Positions 52,263-64,000 of a stretch of DNA of 64,000 bases are shown piece after piece. The DNA comes from Achromobacter xylosoxidans (GTDB lineage: Bacteria > Pseudomonadota > Gammaproteobacteria > Burkholderiales > Burkholderiaceae_B). Positions within the stretch are counted from its first letter, which is position 1, and each line of letters starts with the position of its first letter. Under the pieces are notes generated by a model that had not been told where the DNA came from, searched no databases, and saw nothing but the letters and a program-made list of their open reading frames with translations. The stretch is taken from NCBI RefSeq assembly GCF_002192695.1, contig NZ_MTLG01000011.1:248001-312000 (forward strand), given 5' to 3'. Both the position numbers and the translations under genes were made by a program.

Positions 52263-53213
52263 TCAAGCGTTGCGGGCCGGGCTGTGCACTTTGCACGCAG
52301 CCTCGGACAAGATCGCCACGCACAGTTCGGCGTAGCTGATTCCCACCGCCTTGGCGGCCATGGGAACGAGTGAATGACTGGTCATGCCAGGCGAGGTGTT
52401 CATTTCCAGCAGCCACGGCCGGTTGTCGCGGTCGAGGATGAAATCGGCGCGGCCCCAGCCTTCGCAGCCCAGCGCCTGGTAAGCCTTGACCGCGACCTCG
52501 GCGACTTCCGCGGCCACTTCGGGCGGCAGCGTGGCCGGGCAGAAGTACTGCGTGTCGTCGGAGAAGTACTTGTGCTCGTAGTCGTAGTTGCCGCCGGGCG
52601 CGGCGATTTCGATGACAGGCAGCGCGCGCGCGGTCTTGCCGCCGCCCAGCACCGCCACTGTCAGCTCGCGGCCGGTGATGAACTGTTCGGCCAGCACTTG
52701 GGCGTCGAAACGCGCGGCCGCGGCGTAGGCTTCCTTCATGTCGGAATAGCCCACCACCTTGGTGATGCCCACGGTCGAACCTTCGTGCGGCGGCTTGATG
52801 ATCAGCGGCAGGCTCAGGCGGTCCGGCACCAGGCGCAGCTCGGTGTCGGCGTCCAGCAATTCAAAATCAGGCGTGGGCAGGCCGTGCTGCAGCCAGACGC
52901 GCTTGGTCATGGTCTTGTCCATGGCCAATGCAGAGGCCAGCGGGCCGCTGCCGGTATAGGGGATGCCCAGCAGTTCCAGGGCGCCCTGGATCGTGCCGTC
53001 TTCGCCGTAGCGGCCATGCAAGGCGATGAACACGCGGTCAAAACCCTGGGCGGCCAGTTCGGACAGGCTGCGCTCGCCCGTGTCGAACAGATGTGCGTCG
53101 ACACCGGCACTGAGCAGCGCCTGATGCACGCCGGCGCCCGACATCAGGGACACCTCGCGCTCGGCCGAACGTCCGCCGTACAACACACCCACCTTGCCGA
53201 ATTGCGTGCTCAT
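52263..53213 (-). CDS. ddl: D-alanine--D-alanine ligase
   Basis: A protein of 316 aa. The ATP-grasp enzyme begins with [16 protein letters not shown] and keeps [19 protein letters not shown], the [16 protein letters not shown] block and the metal-binding end [20 protein letters not shown]. It supplies D-Ala-D-Ala for MurF. Its ATG overlaps the murC stop by 4 bases. Confidence 0.96.
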   Translation of the reverse strand: MSTQFGKVGVLYGGRSAEREVSLMSGAGVHQALLSAGVDAHLFDTGERSLSELAAQGFDRVFIALHGRYGEDGTIQGALELLGIPYTGSGPLASALAMDKTMTKRVWLQHGLPTPDFELLDADTELRLVPDRLSLPLIIKPPHEGSTVGITKVVGYSDMKEAYAAAARFDAQVLAEQFITGRELTVAVLGGGKTARALPVIEIAAPGGNYDYEHKYFSDDTQYFCPATLPPEVAAEVAEVAVKAYQALGCEGWGRADFILDRDNRPWLLEMNTSPGMTSHSLVPMAAKAVGISYAELCVAILSEAACKVHSPARNA

Positions 53214-54616
53214 GCCAGTTCTCCAACTTGGGCGGGGACCTTGCTGATCGAACCCGCTCCCATAACAATCACTACGTCGCCGTCGCGCACGAAATCCACC
53301 ACGGCCTGCGGCAGTTCCGCCACGTCCTCGACGAACACCGGTTCGACCTTGCCGGCCACGCGCAGGGCGCGCGACAGGGCCCGGCCGTCCGCGGCCACCA
53401 AGGGCGGCTCGCCCGCGGCATAGACCTCGGTCAGCAGGACGGCGTCGGCCGTGCCCAGCACGCGCACGAAATCCTCGAAGCAGTCGCGGGTACGCGTATA
53501 GCGGTGCGGCTGGAAGGCCAGCACGATGCGGCGGTCAGGCCAGGCGCCGCGCGCGGCGGCCAGAGTGGCGGCCATTTCCACCGGGTGATGACCGTAGTCG
53601 TCGATCACGGTGAAGGTACCGCCGCCATGATTGGCCGGCACCGGGAATTCGCCCGTCTGCGTAAAGCGGCGGCCCACGCCCCTGAACGAGGACAGCGCCT
53701 CGCAGATGGCCTCATCGGCCACGCCCAGCTCGGTCGCCACGGCGATCGCGGCCAGCGCGTTGCGCACGTTGTGCAGGCCCGGCAGGTTCAGTTCGACCTG
53801 CAAGGGCGGCAACAGGGTGTCGCGGTGCGTGCGCTGCACGTTGAAACGCATGCGCGTGCCTTCCGGCTGCACTTCGTAGGCGCGCACTTGCGCCTCTTCA
53901 TTCAAGCCGTAGGTCGTGATGGGCCGCGACACGAAGGGCATGATCTCGCGCACATTGGCGTCGTCCGAACACAGCACGGCGCTGCCGTAGAACGGCAGAC
54001 GCTGCGTGAACTCGATGAAGGCGCTCTTCAGGCGCGCCACGTCGTGGCCGTAGGTGTCCATGTGATCGGCATCGATATTGGTCACGATGGCCATCACCGG
54101 CAGCAGGTTCAGGAACGAGGCGTCCGACTCGTCGGCCTCGACCACGATGTAGTCGCCCTGCCCCAGGCGCGCATTGGCGCCAGCCGAATTCAGGCGGCCG
54201 CCGATCACGAAGGTCGGATCCAGGTCGCCGGCGGCGAGCACGCTGGCCACCAGGCTGGTCGTGGTCGTCTTGCCGTGCGTGCCGGCAACGGCGATGCCGC
54301 GCTTCAGGCGCATCAGCTCGGCCAGCATGATGGCGCGCGGCACCACCGGGATGCGCGCCGCGCGGGCGGCGATCACTTCGGGGTTGTCGCCCGCCACGGC
54401 GGTGGACGTGACGATGGCGGCCGCGCCCGTGACGTTGCTGGCCACATGGCCGATCGCGATCTTCATGCCCAGGCCGGCCAGGCGGCGCGTCACCGCCGAC
54501 TCGTTCAGGTCGGAACCGCTGATGGTGTAGCCCAGGTTGAGCAGCACCTCGGCAATGCCGCTCATGCCCGAGCCGCCAATGCCTACGAAATGGATGTGTT
54601 GAATTCTGTGTTTCAT
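53210..54616 (-). CDS. murC: UDP-N-acetylmuramate--L-alanine ligase
   Basis: A protein of 468 aa. Mur-ligase landmarks are the N-terminal nucleotide-binding [18 protein letters not shown], the ATP motif [15 protein letters not shown] near residues 112-126, and [18 protein letters not shown]. It adds L-Ala to UDP-MurNAc. It overlaps murG and ddl by 4 bases at either end. Confidence 0.97.
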   Translation of the reverse strand: MKHRIQHIHFVGIGGSGMSGIAEVLLNLGYTISGSDLNESAVTRRLAGLGMKIAIGHVASNVTGAAAIVTSTAVAGDNPEVIAARAARIPVVPRAIMLAELMRLKRGIAVAGTHGKTTTTSLVASVLAAGDLDPTFVIGGRLNSAGANARLGQGDYIVVEADESDASFLNLLPVMAIVTNIDADHMDTYGHDVARLKSAFIEFTQRLPFYGSAVLCSDDANVREIMPFVSRPITTYGLNEEAQVRAYEVQPEGTRMRFNVQRTHRDTLLPPLQVELNLPGLHNVRNALAAIAVATELGVADEAICEALSSFRGVGRRFTQTGEFPVPANHGGGTFTVIDDYGHHPVEMAATLAAARGAWPDRRIVLAFQPHRYTRTRDCFEDFVRVLGTADAVLLTEVYAAGEPPLVAADGRALSRALRVAGKVEPVFVEDVAELPQAVVDFVRDGDVVIVMGAGSISKVPAQVGELA

Positions 54617-55686
54617 GATGCGCGCCCCGCTGCTTGTTCACAGACGTCGGCGATATGGGCCGCGGCTTCGGGGCGCGCATGCGCGCGGGCCCGTTCGGCC
54701 ACGGCTTGAAGTTCTTGTCGGGAGCGCTGGCCCAGCCACTGCGCCAGCCATTCGGGTGTCAGGGCGGTCTGCGGCTGCAGCCAGGCGGCCTGCGCGTCGC
54801 TCAGGAAGCGCGCGTTGGCGGTCTGGTGGTCGTCGATGGCATGCGGGAACGGCACGAACAGGGCCGCGACGCCCGCCGCGGCCACTTCCGACACCGTCAT
54901 GGCGCCGGCGCGGCAGATCAGCAGATCGGCCTCGCCCATGGCGCCCGCCATGTCATCGATGAAGGCGCGGCAGTCGGCTTCCACGCCCGCCTGGGCGTAG
55001 GCCTGCTGCAGCGCGGGCAAATGTTGCTCGCCGGCCTGGTGCACCACCACCGGCCGGCTTTCCTGCGGCAATAGCGCCAGCGCCTGCGGCAGCGTGGTAT
55101 TCAGCGCCTGCGCGCCCAGGCTGCCGCCTACGACCAGCAGGCGCAGCGGACCGCTGCGGCCGGCGTAGCGCTGCGCCGGGTCCGGCAGCGCGCACAGGTC
55201 GGCGCGCACCGGATTGCCCATGGCCTCGCCCTTGGGCAGCACGCCGGGAAAGCCGCTGAGCACGCGGCGGGCCATCCTGGCCAGCCACTTGTTCGCGGTG
55301 CCGGCCACGGCATTCTGTTCATGCACGACCAGCGGCGTGCCGCGCAGCGCCGCGATGACGCCTCCCGGGAACGCCACATAGCCGCCCATGCCCAGCACCA
55401 CGTCGGGCCGCACGTCGGACAGGCGCGACCAGGCTTGCCCGAATGCGCGCAGCAGCAGGAACGGCAGCTTCAGCAGCGCCGAAGCGCCCTTGCCGCGCAC
55501 GCCTTGGAAACGCAGCGGCACCAATTCGATGCCGCGCGGCGGCACCAGCCGGCCTTCCATTTTTTCAGGGTTGCCCAGCCACAGCACGCGCCAGCCGCGC
55601 TCGCGCAGCACGTCGGCCACGGCCAACCCCGGCATGATGTGGCCGCCGGTGCCCCCGGCCATGATCAGGATGGTGCGGGAAGTCAT
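54613..55686 (-). CDS. murG: UDP-GlcNAc:lipid I N-acetylglucosaminyltransferase
   Basis: A protein of 357 aa. The glycine-rich loop [20 protein letters not shown] is near residues 8-27. [12 protein letters not shown] and the UDP-GlcNAc-binding segment [15 protein letters not shown] are present. It makes lipid II at the inner membrane face. The ATG at 55686 overlaps the ftsW stop by 4 bases. Confidence 0.97.
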   Translation of the reverse strand: MTSRTILIMAGGTGGHIMPGLAVADVLRERGWRVLWLGNPEKMEGRLVPPRGIELVPLRFQGVRGKGASALLKLPFLLLRAFGQAWSRLSDVRPDVVLGMGGYVAFPGGVIAALRGTPLVVHEQNAVAGTANKWLARMARRVLSGFPGVLPKGEAMGNPVRADLCALPDPAQRYAGRSGPLRLLVVGGSLGAQALNTTLPQALALLPQESRPVVVHQAGEQHLPALQQAYAQAGVEADCRAFIDDMAGAMGEADLLICRAGAMTVSEVAAAGVAALFVPFPHAIDDHQTANARFLSDAQAAWLQPQTALTPEWLAQWLGQRSRQELQAVAERARAHARPEAAAHIADVCEQAAGRAS

Positions 55687-56876
55687 ACTCGCCCCCCACG
55701 CATCATGACGCGGTTTTCCACGTCGACCCGTATCAGCATCGCCAGCGCGCACAGATTCATCACAATGCCCGAACCGCCATAGCTCATCAGCGGCAGGGTC
55801 AGGCCCTTGGTCGGCAACAGCCCCAGGCAGACGCCCATATTGATGAACGCCTGCACGCCGAACCACATCGCCACGCCATGCGCCACCAGGCCCGCGAAGG
55901 TGCGTTCCATGGCGATGGCCTGGCGGCCGATGTCGAAGCCGCGGTAGACGATGATGGCGAACAGGGTGATGACCAGCATCACGCCGGCAAAGCCCAGTTC
56001 CTCGCCCACCACCGCCATCAGGAAGTCGGTGTGCGCTTCGGGCAGGTAATGCAGTTTCTCGACGCTGGCGCCCAGCCCCACGCCCAGCCATTCGCCGCGG
56101 CCCAGGGCGATCAGCGAATGCGACAGCTGGTAGGCGCTGCCGTAGGCATTGTCTTCGTTCCAGGGATCCAGATACGCGAACAGGCGCGCCCGGCGCCACG
56201 GCGACAGCCAGATCAGCATCAGGAAGGTGCTCACCAGCACCGCCAGCAGGCTGCTGAAGTACTTGCCGTTGATGCCGCCCAGGAACAGGATGCCGATGGC
56301 GATCGCCACGATCACCATGAAGGCGCCCAGGTCGGGCTCGAGCAGCAGCAGCATGCCGACGCCGGCCAGCGCGAACGCCATCGGCAGGAAACCCCGGGCG
56401 AAGGCCTGCATGTGCTCCTGCTTGCGCACGGTGTAATCGGCGGCGTAGAGCAGCGCAGCCAGCTTCATCAGTTCGGAGGGCTGGAAGTTCAGCGGGCCCA
56501 GCGGAATCCAGCGGTGCGCGCCGTTGACCTCGCGGCCAATGCCGGGGATCAGCACCGCCACCAGCAGCACGATGGCCACCACGAACAGCGGCACTGCCAG
56601 GCGCTGCCACACGCGGATCGGCACCGCCAGCACCACGGCGGCGCCAAGCAGCCCGGCGCTGACGAACAGGCCATGGCGGATCACGAAGTAGTAGCGGCCA
56701 TAGGATGCGTAGCGCGGGCCGTCGGCCAGCGCGATCGACGCCGAATACACCATCAGCAAGCCGAGCAGCAGCAAGGTCGACGCCGCGATGACCAGCGGCA
56801 GATCGAAATTGCGCATGCGGGTACGGCCGGGCCGTACGGCGTTGACGCTGGCGGTGAGATCGGCGATCAAGCTCAT
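55683..56876 (-). CDS. ftsW: septal peptidoglycan polymerase FtsW
   Basis: A protein of 397 aa of the SEDS family with about ten membrane helices. The conserved loop [20 protein letters not shown] and the catalytic-region [16 protein letters not shown] (Asp) are present, as are [16 protein letters not shown] and the C-terminal membrane end. FtsW works with FtsI, which lies at the other end of this operon. It overlaps murD and murG by 4 bases. Confidence 0.96.
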   Translation of the reverse strand: MSLIADLTASVNAVRPGRTRMRNFDLPLVIAASTLLLLGLLMVYSASIALADGPRYASYGRYYFVIRHGLFVSAGLLGAAVVLAVPIRVWQRLAVPLFVVAIVLLVAVLIPGIGREVNGAHRWIPLGPLNFQPSELMKLAALLYAADYTVRKQEHMQAFARGFLPMAFALAGVGMLLLLEPDLGAFMVIVAIAIGILFLGGINGKYFSSLLAVLVSTFLMLIWLSPWRRARLFAYLDPWNEDNAYGSAYQLSHSLIALGRGEWLGVGLGASVEKLHYLPEAHTDFLMAVVGEELGFAGVMLVITLFAIIVYRGFDIGRQAIAMERTFAGLVAHGVAMWFGVQAFINMGVCLGLLPTKGLTLPLMSYGGSGIVMNLCALAMLIRVDVENRVMMRGGRV

Positions 56877-58405
56877 GCGATCTCTCCACAGTCGCGGGCC
56901 AGGTCTTCGACCTCTTCCACGAACACCTGTCCGCGATGCGGGTAATTGCGGAACATATCCATGCTGGCGCAGGCGGGCGACAACAGCACGGCATCGCCCG
57001 GCTGGGCCAGTTCGGCAGCTCCGCGCACGGCGTCGCGCAGCGTTTCAGCCATGACGCACTGCACCCCGGTCGGCGCCAGCACGCGGGCAATCTCGGGACC
57101 GTCCTGGCCGATCAGCATAACCGCGCGCGCATGCTGCGCCACGCCCGGGATCAGCGGCGAAAAGTCCTGGCCCTTGCCCAGGCCGCCCGCGATCAGCACC
57201 ACCTGCTGGCCCAGGCCTTCGAGCGCGGCAACGGTGGCGCCCACGTTGGTGCCCTTGCTGTCATTGATGTAGTCGACGCCGCCTATCGTGCGCACGAAGG
57301 CGGCGCGATGCGGTTCGCCCGTGTATTCACGCAGCGCGCGCAGCATGGCGCCCCAGCCCAAATCCAGGCAACGCGCCAGCTGCAGCGCGGCCAGCGCGTT
57401 CAAGGCATTGTGGATGCCGCGGATGCGCAAGGCATCCACCGGCATCAGGCGGCTCATGCGGCCCTTGGCGCGCACCGGCTCGGGCGCGTCCTTCTTGCGG
57501 CGCACCGGCGGCGCAGGCTCATCGAAATCGTTGGGTTCGCAGGCCACCAGCCAGGCCACACCCTGGCCCAGTTCCAGGCCCATGTCGCCGACCAGTTCCG
57601 GCACATCGCGGCCGAAGCTGCGCACGTTCAGCGCGTTCAGGGTGGCGACCATGTCCACGGTGTACGGATCGTCGCGGTTGACGATGGCCACGCGGGCCAT
57701 CTTCAGCAGGCGGGCCTTGGCCTGCGCGTAGGCTTGCATGCTGCCATGCCAGTCCAGGTGATCCTGGGTGACGTTCAGCACCACGGCCGCGTCGGCCATC
57801 AGCGAGCGCGTGGTTTCCAGCTGGAAGCTGGAGAGTTCCAGCACCCACACCTGCGGCAGCGATTCAGTGTCCAGCGCCTCCATCAGCGCGGCCAGCGCCG
57901 CGGGGCTGATGTTGCCCGCCGCCACGACCGACAGGCCGCTGGCCTCGACCAGTTGGCGGGTCAGCGCGGTGACGGTGGTCTTGCCGTTGGTGCCGGTCAC
58001 GGCCAACAGGCGCGGGCGGTACTCGCGCGTCTCGGCCAGATCGGCCAGCGCGCGCGCAAACAATTCGATCTCGCCGACGATCTCGATGCCGCGGGCCTCG
58101 GCCTCGCGCAGCAGTTCGGCCGCGGGCGCCTGCGCCGGCGCCAGGCCGGGGCTCAGCACCACCTGACTCACGCCGTCCAGCAGCGCCGTGTCGAAGGACT
58201 CGTCGCAGCCCAGGCGGTATTCCACTTCGCTTTGCGCCAGCGATTCGCGCAGCGCGGCCAGCCCGCCCGGTTCGGCGCGCGTGTCGGCCACGCGCAAGCG
58301 GGCGCCCAGGCGGGCGCACCAGCGAGCGGCGGCGACACCCGTCTCGCCCAATCCGAGGATCAGGACGAGCGGCGCGTCTGCGCGGGAGGTTTCCATCGTA
58401 TTCAT
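56873..58405 (-). CDS. murD: UDP-N-acetylmuramoyl-L-alanine--D-glutamate ligase
   Basis: A protein of 510 aa, clearly longer than the usual ~440. Core motifs are intact: [63 protein letters not shown] and [17 protein letters not shown]. The extra length is mainly a polar, basic insert between the ATP-binding domain strands (residues about 290-325: [20 protein letters not shown]). It adds D-Glu to UDP-MurNAc-L-Ala. Confidence 0.95.
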   Translation of the reverse strand: MNTMETSRADAPLVLILGLGETGVAAARWCARLGARLRVADTRAEPGGLAALRESLAQSEVEYRLGCDESFDTALLDGVSQVVLSPGLAPAQAPAAELLREAEARGIEIVGEIELFARALADLAETREYRPRLLAVTGTNGKTTVTALTRQLVEASGLSVVAAGNISPAALAALMEALDTESLPQVWVLELSSFQLETTRSLMADAAVVLNVTQDHLDWHGSMQAYAQAKARLLKMARVAIVNRDDPYTVDMVATLNALNVRSFGRDVPELVGDMGLELGQGVAWLVACEPNDFDEPAPPVRRKKDAPEPVRAKGRMSRLMPVDALRIRGIHNALNALAALQLARCLDLGWGAMLRALREYTGEPHRAAFVRTIGGVDYINDSKGTNVGATVAALEGLGQQVVLIAGGLGKGQDFSPLIPGVAQHARAVMLIGQDGPEIARVLAPTGVQCVMAETLRDAVRGAAELAQPGDAVLLSPACASMDMFRNYPHRGQVFVEEVEDLARDCGEIA

Positions 58406-59571
58406 CGCAACTTCAGGGTAGAGAGGCCAATCAGCACCAGCATCATGCTGATGATCCAGAAACGCACGACCACCTGGGTTTCCTTCCAGCCGCCCACTTC
58501 AAAGTGATGATGCAACGGGGCCATGCGGAAAATGCGTCTACCTGTTCCATAACGTCGCTTGGTGTACTTGAACCAAGTCACTTGCATCATCACGGAAAGG
58601 GTCTCGACCACGAACACGCCGCCCATGATGAAGAGCACGATTTCCTGGCGCACGATGACCGCGATGGTGCCCAACGCGCCCCCCAAGGCAAGCGCGCCGA
58701 CGTCACCCATGAAGACCTGGGCCGGATACGCGTTGAACCATAAAAATGCCAGTCCCGCGCCGCCTATCGCGGCGCACAGCACCATCAATTCCGCCGCGCC
58801 CGGAATGTAGGGGAACAGCAGGTACTTGGAATAGTCCACGCGGCCGACCACGTAAGCGAAGATACCCAGCGCGCTGCCCACCATGACGGTGGGCATGATG
58901 GCCAGGCCGTCCAGGCCATCGGTCAGGTTCACGGCATTGCTGGTGCCGACGATGACCGCCCAGGTCAACGCCACGAAGCCCAGCACGCCCAAGGGGTAGC
59001 TCACGCTCTTGAAGAACGGCACGATCAGGTCGGCGCGCGTCGGCAAGGACATCGTGAAACCGCTGCCCACCCAGGCCTTGAACAAGGGCCACAGTTCGGT
59101 ATTGGCCGGCGCCGACACGGCAAACGCCAGATACCCCGCGGCCACCATGCCGATGGTGGCCTGCCAGAAGAATTTTTGCCGCGCAGGCATGCCTTCCGGA
59201 TCGCGATAGACCACCTTGCGGTAGTCGTCCCGCCAGCCGATCCAGCCGAAGCCGAAGGTCACCAGCAACACCACCCACACGAAGCGGTTGGTCCAGTCCG
59301 CCCACAGCAAGGTGCTGATGGCGATGGAAATCAGGATCAGCACACCGCCCATGGTGGGGGTGCCGGTCTTGACCAGATGGGTTTCCGGACCGTAGGAGCG
59401 CACGGCCTGGCCGATCTTCATCTCGGTCAGTTTGCGGATCACGCGCGGGCCGGCCACCAGGCCGATCAACAGCGCGGTCGCGCATGCCAGAACAGCGCGC
59501 AGGGTGATGTATTCGAACACCCCCAGTGCGCGCACATCGTCAGACAGCATGCGGGCGATTTCAAGCAGCAT
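58402..59571 (-). CDS. mraY: phospho-MurNAc-pentapeptide translocase
   Basis: A protein of 389 aa with ten predicted membrane helices. Active-site loops are conserved: [38 protein letters not shown] (catalytic Asp) and [12 protein letters not shown]. It transfers phospho-MurNAc-pentapeptide to undecaprenyl phosphate (lipid I). The start at 59571 overlaps the murEF 3' end by 11 bases. Confidence 0.96.
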   Translation of the reverse strand: MLLEIARMLSDDVRALGVFEYITLRAVLACATALLIGLVAGPRVIRKLTEMKIGQAVRSYGPETHLVKTGTPTMGGVLILISIAISTLLWADWTNRFVWVVLLVTFGFGWIGWRDDYRKVVYRDPEGMPARQKFFWQATIGMVAAGYLAFAVSAPANTELWPLFKAWVGSGFTMSLPTRADLIVPFFKSVSYPLGVLGFVALTWAVIVGTSNAVNLTDGLDGLAIMPTVMVGSALGIFAYVVGRVDYSKYLLFPYIPGAAELMVLCAAIGGAGLAFLWFNAYPAQVFMGDVGALALGGALGTIAVIVRQEIVLFIMGGVFVVETLSVMMQVTWFKYTKRRYGTGRRIFRMAPLHHHFEVGGWKETQVVVRFWIISMMLVLIGLSTLKLR

Positions 59572-62416
59572 TCTGCTCTCCCTGCCCCTTGGCCGCCGTA
59601 CCTTCATTCATCGAAAAAGCCGTCACTACCCGCTCCATGCGCATAAAGCGCGATCCCTTTACCAATACGCAGGACGGGCGCAAGCCGCGCATTGCGGCAA
59701 CCACTTCGTCTACCGATGCGCAGGCGTGCGCGCGCTCACCGAATGCGGCCGCGGCCGCCCGGCTGGCTTCGCCTAGCGTGATGAGCGCGTCGAGGCCTTG
59801 CTCGCGCGCGTAATTGCCCACCTCGACATGCATGGCGGGGCCGTTGTCCCCGACCTCGCCCATGTCGCCCAGCACCAGGACGCGCTTGCCGGCCATGCGG
59901 GCCAGGACGTCCACGGCTACGCGAACCGAGTCGGGGTTCGCATTGTAGGTGTCATCAATGAGCAACGTTCCGTCACTCATACTCTTGTGCTGCATGCGGC
60001 CCGCAACCGGGCTGAAACCGGCCAGGGCGCGCACCGCGCCGTCCAGCGGCGCCCCCGCGGCGATCGCGCTGGCGATGGCGGCCAGCGCGTTGCGCAGGTT
60101 GTGCAGGCCTGGCACCGGCAGCGCCAGGTCGGCGACGCCCACCGGCGTGACCACGCGGCAGCGCGTGGCGTTCACGTCCGCCAGGATCTGCTCCGCATAC
60201 ACGTCCAGGCCGGGCTGCAGGCCGAAGCGCAGCACGCGGCGCGGCTCGGCCAGGGCGTCCCAGATCGCCGAATACGGTTCGTCGCCGGGATAGACGGCGA
60301 CGCCGTCCTCGGGCAAGGCCGCGATGGCGGCGCCATTCTCATGCGCCACCGCTTCCACGCTGTGCATGAATTCCTGGTGCTCGCGCTGGGCATTGGTGAC
60401 CAGCGCCACCGTGGGCACGGCGATGGCGGCCAGTTGCGCAATCTCGCCGGGGTGGTTCATACCCAGCTCGAACACGGCCGCACGGTGCTCCGGCCGCAGG
60501 CGCAGCAGAGTCAGCGGCACGCCGATGTCGTTGTTCAGGTTGCCGGCCGTCGCCAGCCGGCCCGTCTCGCCCTGCCACTCGGCCAGCATGGCCGAGATCA
60601 TTTCCTTGGTCGTGGTCTTGCCGTTGCTACCGGCCACCGCCACCACGGGCAGCGTGAACCGCGCGCGCCACGCGGCGCCGATGCGCATCAACGCGACGCG
60701 GGTATCGCCCAGCACCAGTTGCGGCAGCTTGGCGTCGGGCACGGCATGCGCCACCACGGCCGCGCACGCGCCGCGCGCCTCGGCCTGATCCAGATAGTTG
60801 TGGGCGTCGAAGTTCTCGCCCACCAGCGCGACGAACAGCTCACCGTCGCCGATGCGGCGGGTGTCGGTGGACACGCCCTTGACCTGCGGCAGCAGCAGCG
60901 CCAGCCGGGCCCATTCGCGGTCATCGAAGGGCAGCTTCTCGCCGCCGATGTCCTGATAGGTTTCATGCCCCTTGCCAGCCAGCAGCACCACGTCATCGGG
61001 CGCAGCCGCCCAGATGGTCTGCATGATGGCGCGCGCGCGGTCCACCTGTACGTCGGGACTGACGCTGTCGGGGATGCCCGCCAGGATCTGCTCGACGATG
61101 GCTTCAGGCGATTCGGTGCGCGGATTGTCGCTGGACACGACCACGTGGTCGGCCAGGTCGGCGGCGATGCGGCCCATCACGGGACGCTTGCCCGGATCGC
61201 GTTCGCCGCCGCAGCCGAACAGGCAGATCAATCGGCCCGCGCGCGCGGTCGCGACGGCGCGCAGGGCCGCCAGCGCCCGCGACAGCGCATCGGGGGTGTG
61301 GGCATAGTCCACCACCACCAGCGGGCCGCGGCCCGTGCTGGCCTGGGTGCTGTGAGCCACCGGCTCAACGGTTTGCAGGCGGCCATCGACGGGATCCGTG
61401 GCGGCCAGTTCGCGCGCGATCTGCGCAAACGGCAGGCCCAGCTGATACAGCACGCCCGCCACCAGCAGCAGGTTCGACACGTTGTGCGCGCCCAGCAGGC
61501 GGGTCACGATCTGGGCCTCGCCATGCGGCGACACCAGGGTGAAGATCTGACCCTGGGCGGTGGCCTGGAGATCCCGCGCGCGCATGCCGGCGGGAATATC
61601 CTGCGCTTCGCTCAGGCTGTAGCCCATCGCCATGCCGGCAGGCAGATCGGCGATCAGGCGGCGTCCGGCCTCGTCGTCGGCGTTGATCACGGCGGCGGTC
61701 AGGCCCGGCCAGCGGAACAGGCGCGCCTTGGCGGCTTCGTACCGTTCCATCGTGCCGTGGTAATCGAGGTGGTCGCGCGTCAGGTTGGTGAAGGCGGCCA
61801 GCGCAACGCGCACGCCGTCCATCCGGCCCTGCTCGATGCCGATGGAAGACGCTTCCATGGCCACGGCCTTGGCGCCGGCGTCGCGCATGGCGGCCAGCGT
61901 GCGGTGCACGGTCAACACGTCCGGCGTCGTCAGGTCGCCGCCCAGCGTCTGCCCGTCGGGCAGCACGGCGCCCAGGGTGCCAATGGTGCCGCAGGGCTTG
62001 TCATTGCGGCTCAGCGCATGGGCAATCCATTGCACCGATGAAGTCTTGCCGTTGGTGCCCGTTACCGCCACCACCGCCAGCTCGGCCGAGGGCCGGCCGT
62101 ACCAGGTATCGGCCAACTCGCCCAGCAGGGCGCGCAGGCCGGTCACCGGCAGCATCGCGGCCTGGTCCGCCACGGCCGCGACGGCATCATTGGCGGGGGC
62201 TTCGAACAATACCGCGCTGGCGCCCAGCGCCAGCGCCTTCTCTATATAGAGACGTCCATCGCTGGACAGGCCCGGGCAGGCGACGAATACATCGCCCGGC
62301 TCGATATCGCGGGAGTCCAGCTTGAGGTGCGCGGTCAACGACACGCGCGAACGCAACCACGCCACGGTTTCGGCAACCGTGGCGACAGGGTTGGAGAGGA
62401 AGCCTTTGGCGCTCAT
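59561..62416 (-). CDS. murEF: fused MurE-MurF peptidoglycan ligase
   Basis: A protein of 951 aa containing two complete Mur ligases. Residues 1 to about 480 are Mur[33 protein letters not shown] and [13 protein letters not shown], where DNPR points to meso-diaminopimelate as added residue. Residues about 490-951 are Mur[48 protein letters not shown] and [12 protein letters not shown]. Only a very short linker separates them. Such fusions are known in Bordetella. The product is UDP-MurNAc-pentapeptide. It overlaps ftsI by 4 bases. Confidence 0.96.
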   Translation of the reverse strand: MSAKGFLSNPVATVAETVAWLRSRVSLTAHLKLDSRDIEPGDVFVACPGLSSDGRLYIEKALALGASAVLFEAPANDAVAAVADQAAMLPVTGLRALLGELADTWYGRPSAELAVVAVTGTNGKTSSVQWIAHALSRNDKPCGTIGTLGAVLPDGQTLGGDLTTPDVLTVHRTLAAMRDAGAKAVAMEASSIGIEQGRMDGVRVALAAFTNLTRDHLDYHGTMERYEAAKARLFRWPGLTAAVINADDEAGRRLIADLPAGMAMGYSLSEAQDIPAGMRARDLQATAQGQIFTLVSPHGEAQIVTRLLGAHNVSNLLLVAGVLYQLGLPFAQIARELAATDPVDGRLQTVEPVAHSTQASTGRGPLVVVDYAHTPDALSRALAALRAVATARAGRLICLFGCGGERDPGKRPVMGRIAADLADHVVVSSDNPRTESPEAIVEQILAGIPDSVSPDVQVDRARAIMQTIWAAAPDDVVLLAGKGHETYQDIGGEKLPFDDREWARLALLLPQVKGVSTDTRRIGDGELFVALVGENFDAHNYLDQAEARGACAAVVAHAVPDAKLPQLVLGDTRVALMRIGAAWRARFTLPVVAVAGSNGKTTTKEMISAMLAEWQGETGRLATAGNLNNDIGVPLTLLRLRPEHRAAVFELGMNHPGEIAQLAAIAVPTVALVTNAQREHQEFMHSVEAVAHENGAAIAALPEDGVAVYPGDEPYSAIWDALAEPRRVLRFGLQPGLDVYAEQILADVNATRCRVVTPVGVADLALPVPGLHNLRNALAAIASAIAAGAPLDGAVRALAGFSPVAGRMQHKSMSDGTLLIDDTYNANPDSVRVAVDVLARMAGKRVLVLGDMGEVGDNGPAMHVEVGNYAREQGLDALITLGEASRAAAAAFGERAHACASVDEVVAAMRGLRPSCVLVKGSRFMRMERVVTAFSMNEGTAAKGQGEQNAA

Positions 62417-64000
62417 CTGCCTGGCTCCTTAAGACCAGCAACAATTGTGGATTCGAAGGGTGCGTCCGGGCGCACCCCCATCAGCCGCAAGCTCCCCCCC
62501 ACGATCTGGGAGAACACGGGCGCGGCGATAGCGCCGCCGTAGTAGCCGCCGACCGTCGGTTCGTCGATGGACACGGCCACGACAATCTTGGGGTCCGACA
62601 CCGGAGCGAAGCCCACGTACGAGCTCCGATAACGCTGCATGCTGTACTTGCCGTCGACGATCTTGCGCGCGGTGCCGCTCTTGCCGGCCACGCGGTAACC
62701 CTGCACCTGGGCGGCCTTGGTGCCTTCGGGACCGGCCGCGGCCTCAAGCATGGCGCGCACCATCTGGGTGGTCTTCGGCGTATAGATCTTGACACTGGTG
62801 GGATCGCTGTCGCGCTTGACCAGGGTCAGCGACACCATGTCGCCGTTGCGGGCGAAAACGGTATAGGCGCGCGCCACCTGCAGCAGCGACACCGACAGGC
62901 CGTAGCCATAGGCCATGGTGGCCTTTTCGATCAGGCGCCAGCGGTCCCAGGGGCGCAGGCGACCGGGCGCCGCGCCGGGGAATCCCACTTGGGGCGCCTG
63001 GCCCAGGCCTAGTTCAGTGAAGCGATCCCACATCTCGCGGGATTCCAGCTTCTCGGAGATCATCGTCATGCCGATGTTGCTGGACTTGCGCAGCACGCCG
63101 GCCACGTCCAGCGTGCCGTTGCGACTCACGTCGCTGATCGTGCTGCCCTGATACTGGAAGCGGCCATTGCCGGTTTCGAACAGGGTCTTGGTGCTGATGC
63201 GGCCCAGGTCCAACGCCAGCGCGGCGGTGAACGGCTTCATGATCGAGCCGGGCTCGAAAGTGTCGGTGATCGCCTGATTGCGCAGCTTGGAGCCGTGGAA
63301 GGTTTCGCGCTTGTTCGGATCGAAGGTCGGCACATTGGCCAGGGCCAGGATTTCGCCCGTATGCACGTCCACGACCACGGCGGTCGCGCCCTTGGCCTGA
63401 TGTTTGTCCATGGCGTCTTTCAAGGCCTTGAACACCAGGTACTGCAAGCGCGTGTCGATGGACAAACGCAGGTCGCGGCCGTCCACCGGCAGGGTCACGG
63501 CCTGCACGTCTTCAATTACGCGGCCCAGCCGGTCCTTGATGACGCGGCGGCTGCCCGGATGGCCGGACAACTGCTGGTTGAACGTCAGCTCGACGCCTTC
63601 CTGCCCCTGGTCCTCGACGCTGTTGAAACCCACCACGTGGGCCATCACATCGCCGTCCGGGTAGTAGCGGCGGGTCTCGGGCTGCTGGTGCACGCCGGGC
63701 ATGCCCAGTTGCTTGATCTTGTCGGCCACGTCCATGGAGACCTGGCGCTTCAGGTAGACGAAGTTCTTGTCTTCGTCGACCAGGCGGTGCCGCAGGTCGG
63801 CCAAGGGCGTTTCAAGCAGCTTCGCCAGCGTGTCCATCTGTGCCGGGGTGGCCTGCTTGGCGTCTTCGGGAATCGCCCAGATCGCGCGCGCCGGCACGCT
63901 GGAAGCCAGCACCGCGCCGTTGCGGTCCATGATCTTGCCGCGCGTGGCGGCCAGGGTCAGCGTGCGCTCATAGCGCCGCTCGCCCTGCTGCTGCAGGAAT
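62413..64000 (-). CDS. ftsI: septal transpeptidase FtsI (PBP3), 5' end outside the window
   Basis: The last ~528 codons of the septal penicillin-binding protein. The reading frame is open to the window edge, and the N-terminal cytoplasmic part and membrane anchor lie beyond it. Present are the dimerisation domain (RGKIMDRNGAVLASS, with ATRGKI just upstream) and the transpeptidase motifs: SIMK in FEPGSIMKPF (catalytic Ser), SSN in LRKSSNIGM, and KSGT in VAGKSGTARK. It crosslinks septal peptidoglycan with FtsW. Confidence 0.95.
   Translation of the reverse strand, partial: FLQQQGERRYERTLTLAATRGKIMDRNGAVLASSVPARAIWAIPEDAKQATPAQMDTLAKLLETPLADLRHRLVDEDKNFVYLKRQVSMDVADKIKQLGMPGVHQQPETRRYYPDGDVMAHVVGFNSVEDQGQEGVELTFNQQLSGHPGSRRVIKDRLGRVIEDVQAVTLPVDGRDLRLSIDTRLQYLVFKALKDAMDKHQAKGATAVVVDVHTGEILALANVPTFDPNKRETFHGSKLRNQAITDTFEPGSIMKPFTAALALDLGRISTKTLFETGNGRFQYQGSTISDVSRNGTLDVAGVLRKSSNIGMTMISEKLESREMWDRFTELGLGQAPQVGFPGAAPGRLRPWDRWRLIEKATMAYGYGLSVSLLQVARAYTVFARNGDMVSLTLVKRDSDPTSVKIYTPKTTQMVRAMLEAAAGPEGTKAAQVQGYRVAGKSGTARKIVDGKYSMQRYRSSYVGFAPVSDPKIVVAVSIDEPTVGGYYGGAIAAPVFSQIVGGSLRLMGVRPDAPFESTIVAGLKEPGR

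Noticed and set aside
59798-62041. A 747-codon open frame antisense to murEF
   Set aside because: Shadow frame opposite a clear enzyme gene; no domain or ribosome-binding site.

Overview
This is high-GC DNA of betaproteobacterial type. It most resembles the family Alcaligenaceae (Bordetella or Achromobacter). The main reasons are a fused murE-murF gene in the division/cell-wall cluster, three Bug-family periplasmic receptors with no TctA/TctB membrane genes nearby, many LysR-type regulators, and the order secA / M23 peptidase / DUF721 / lpxC / ftsZ. The genus is an inference; no 16S gene is present.

Layout. 1-4.7 kb: a cysteine-cluster protein, an alpha/beta hydrolase whose nucleophile position is Cys, an AraC regulator, a Fur-family regulator coupled to an unknown protein, and a small zinc ribbon. 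3.7-10.1 kb: a catabolic operon (FAD monooxygenase, DUF2783 protein, two nearly identical Bug receptors, VOC protein, FAH-type hydrolase) divergent from a LuxR-type regulator, with a 20-bp near-palindrome between them. 10.2-19.3 kb: an accessory block with a LysR regulator, a decayed 5' copy of a transporter gene, the intact MHS-type transporter, two tandem DUF2817 (M14-like) peptidase paralogues of which the second has lost key residues, a solitary IS3 OrfA-like protein, a GGDEF protein with a disrupted start region, and a chemoreceptor. Three promoter-like segments in this block share one sequence pattern, linking the transporter/peptidase operon to the chemoreceptor.

19.4-25 kb: tRNA-Lys, metNIQ methionine ABC transporter, and a GH31 protein lacking the family's acid/base residue. 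25-36.3 kb: mnmC, an inositol-phosphatase-family gene, an acyl-CoA ligase, an M20 amidohydrolase, a YeiE/YeiH-like divergent pair, a YciA-like thioesterase, mgtE, pagP and a ChaC-like cyclotransferase. 36.4-42.9 kb: an Lrp regulator, an atypical SDR, a thiol dioxygenase, a ThDP enzyme, a Bug receptor with its GntR regulator, and a VOC protein.

42.9-64 kb: housekeeping, almost all on the minus strand: secA, an M23 endopeptidase, a DciA-like DUF721 gene (plus strand), lpxC, ftsZ, ftsA, ftsQ, ddl, murC, murG, ftsW, murD, mraY, murEF and the 5'-truncated ftsI. From ftsI to ddl most neighbours overlap by 4 nt, indicating one translationally coupled peptidoglycan-precursor and division operon.

The most novel material is in 10-19 kb: an active/inactive peptidase pair coupled to a transporter and sharing a promoter class with a chemoreceptor, next to a diguanylate cyclase whose ATG has been moved out of frame by a 28-bp repeat event. 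The degenerate GH31 and the Cys-nucleophile hydrolase are further good targets.
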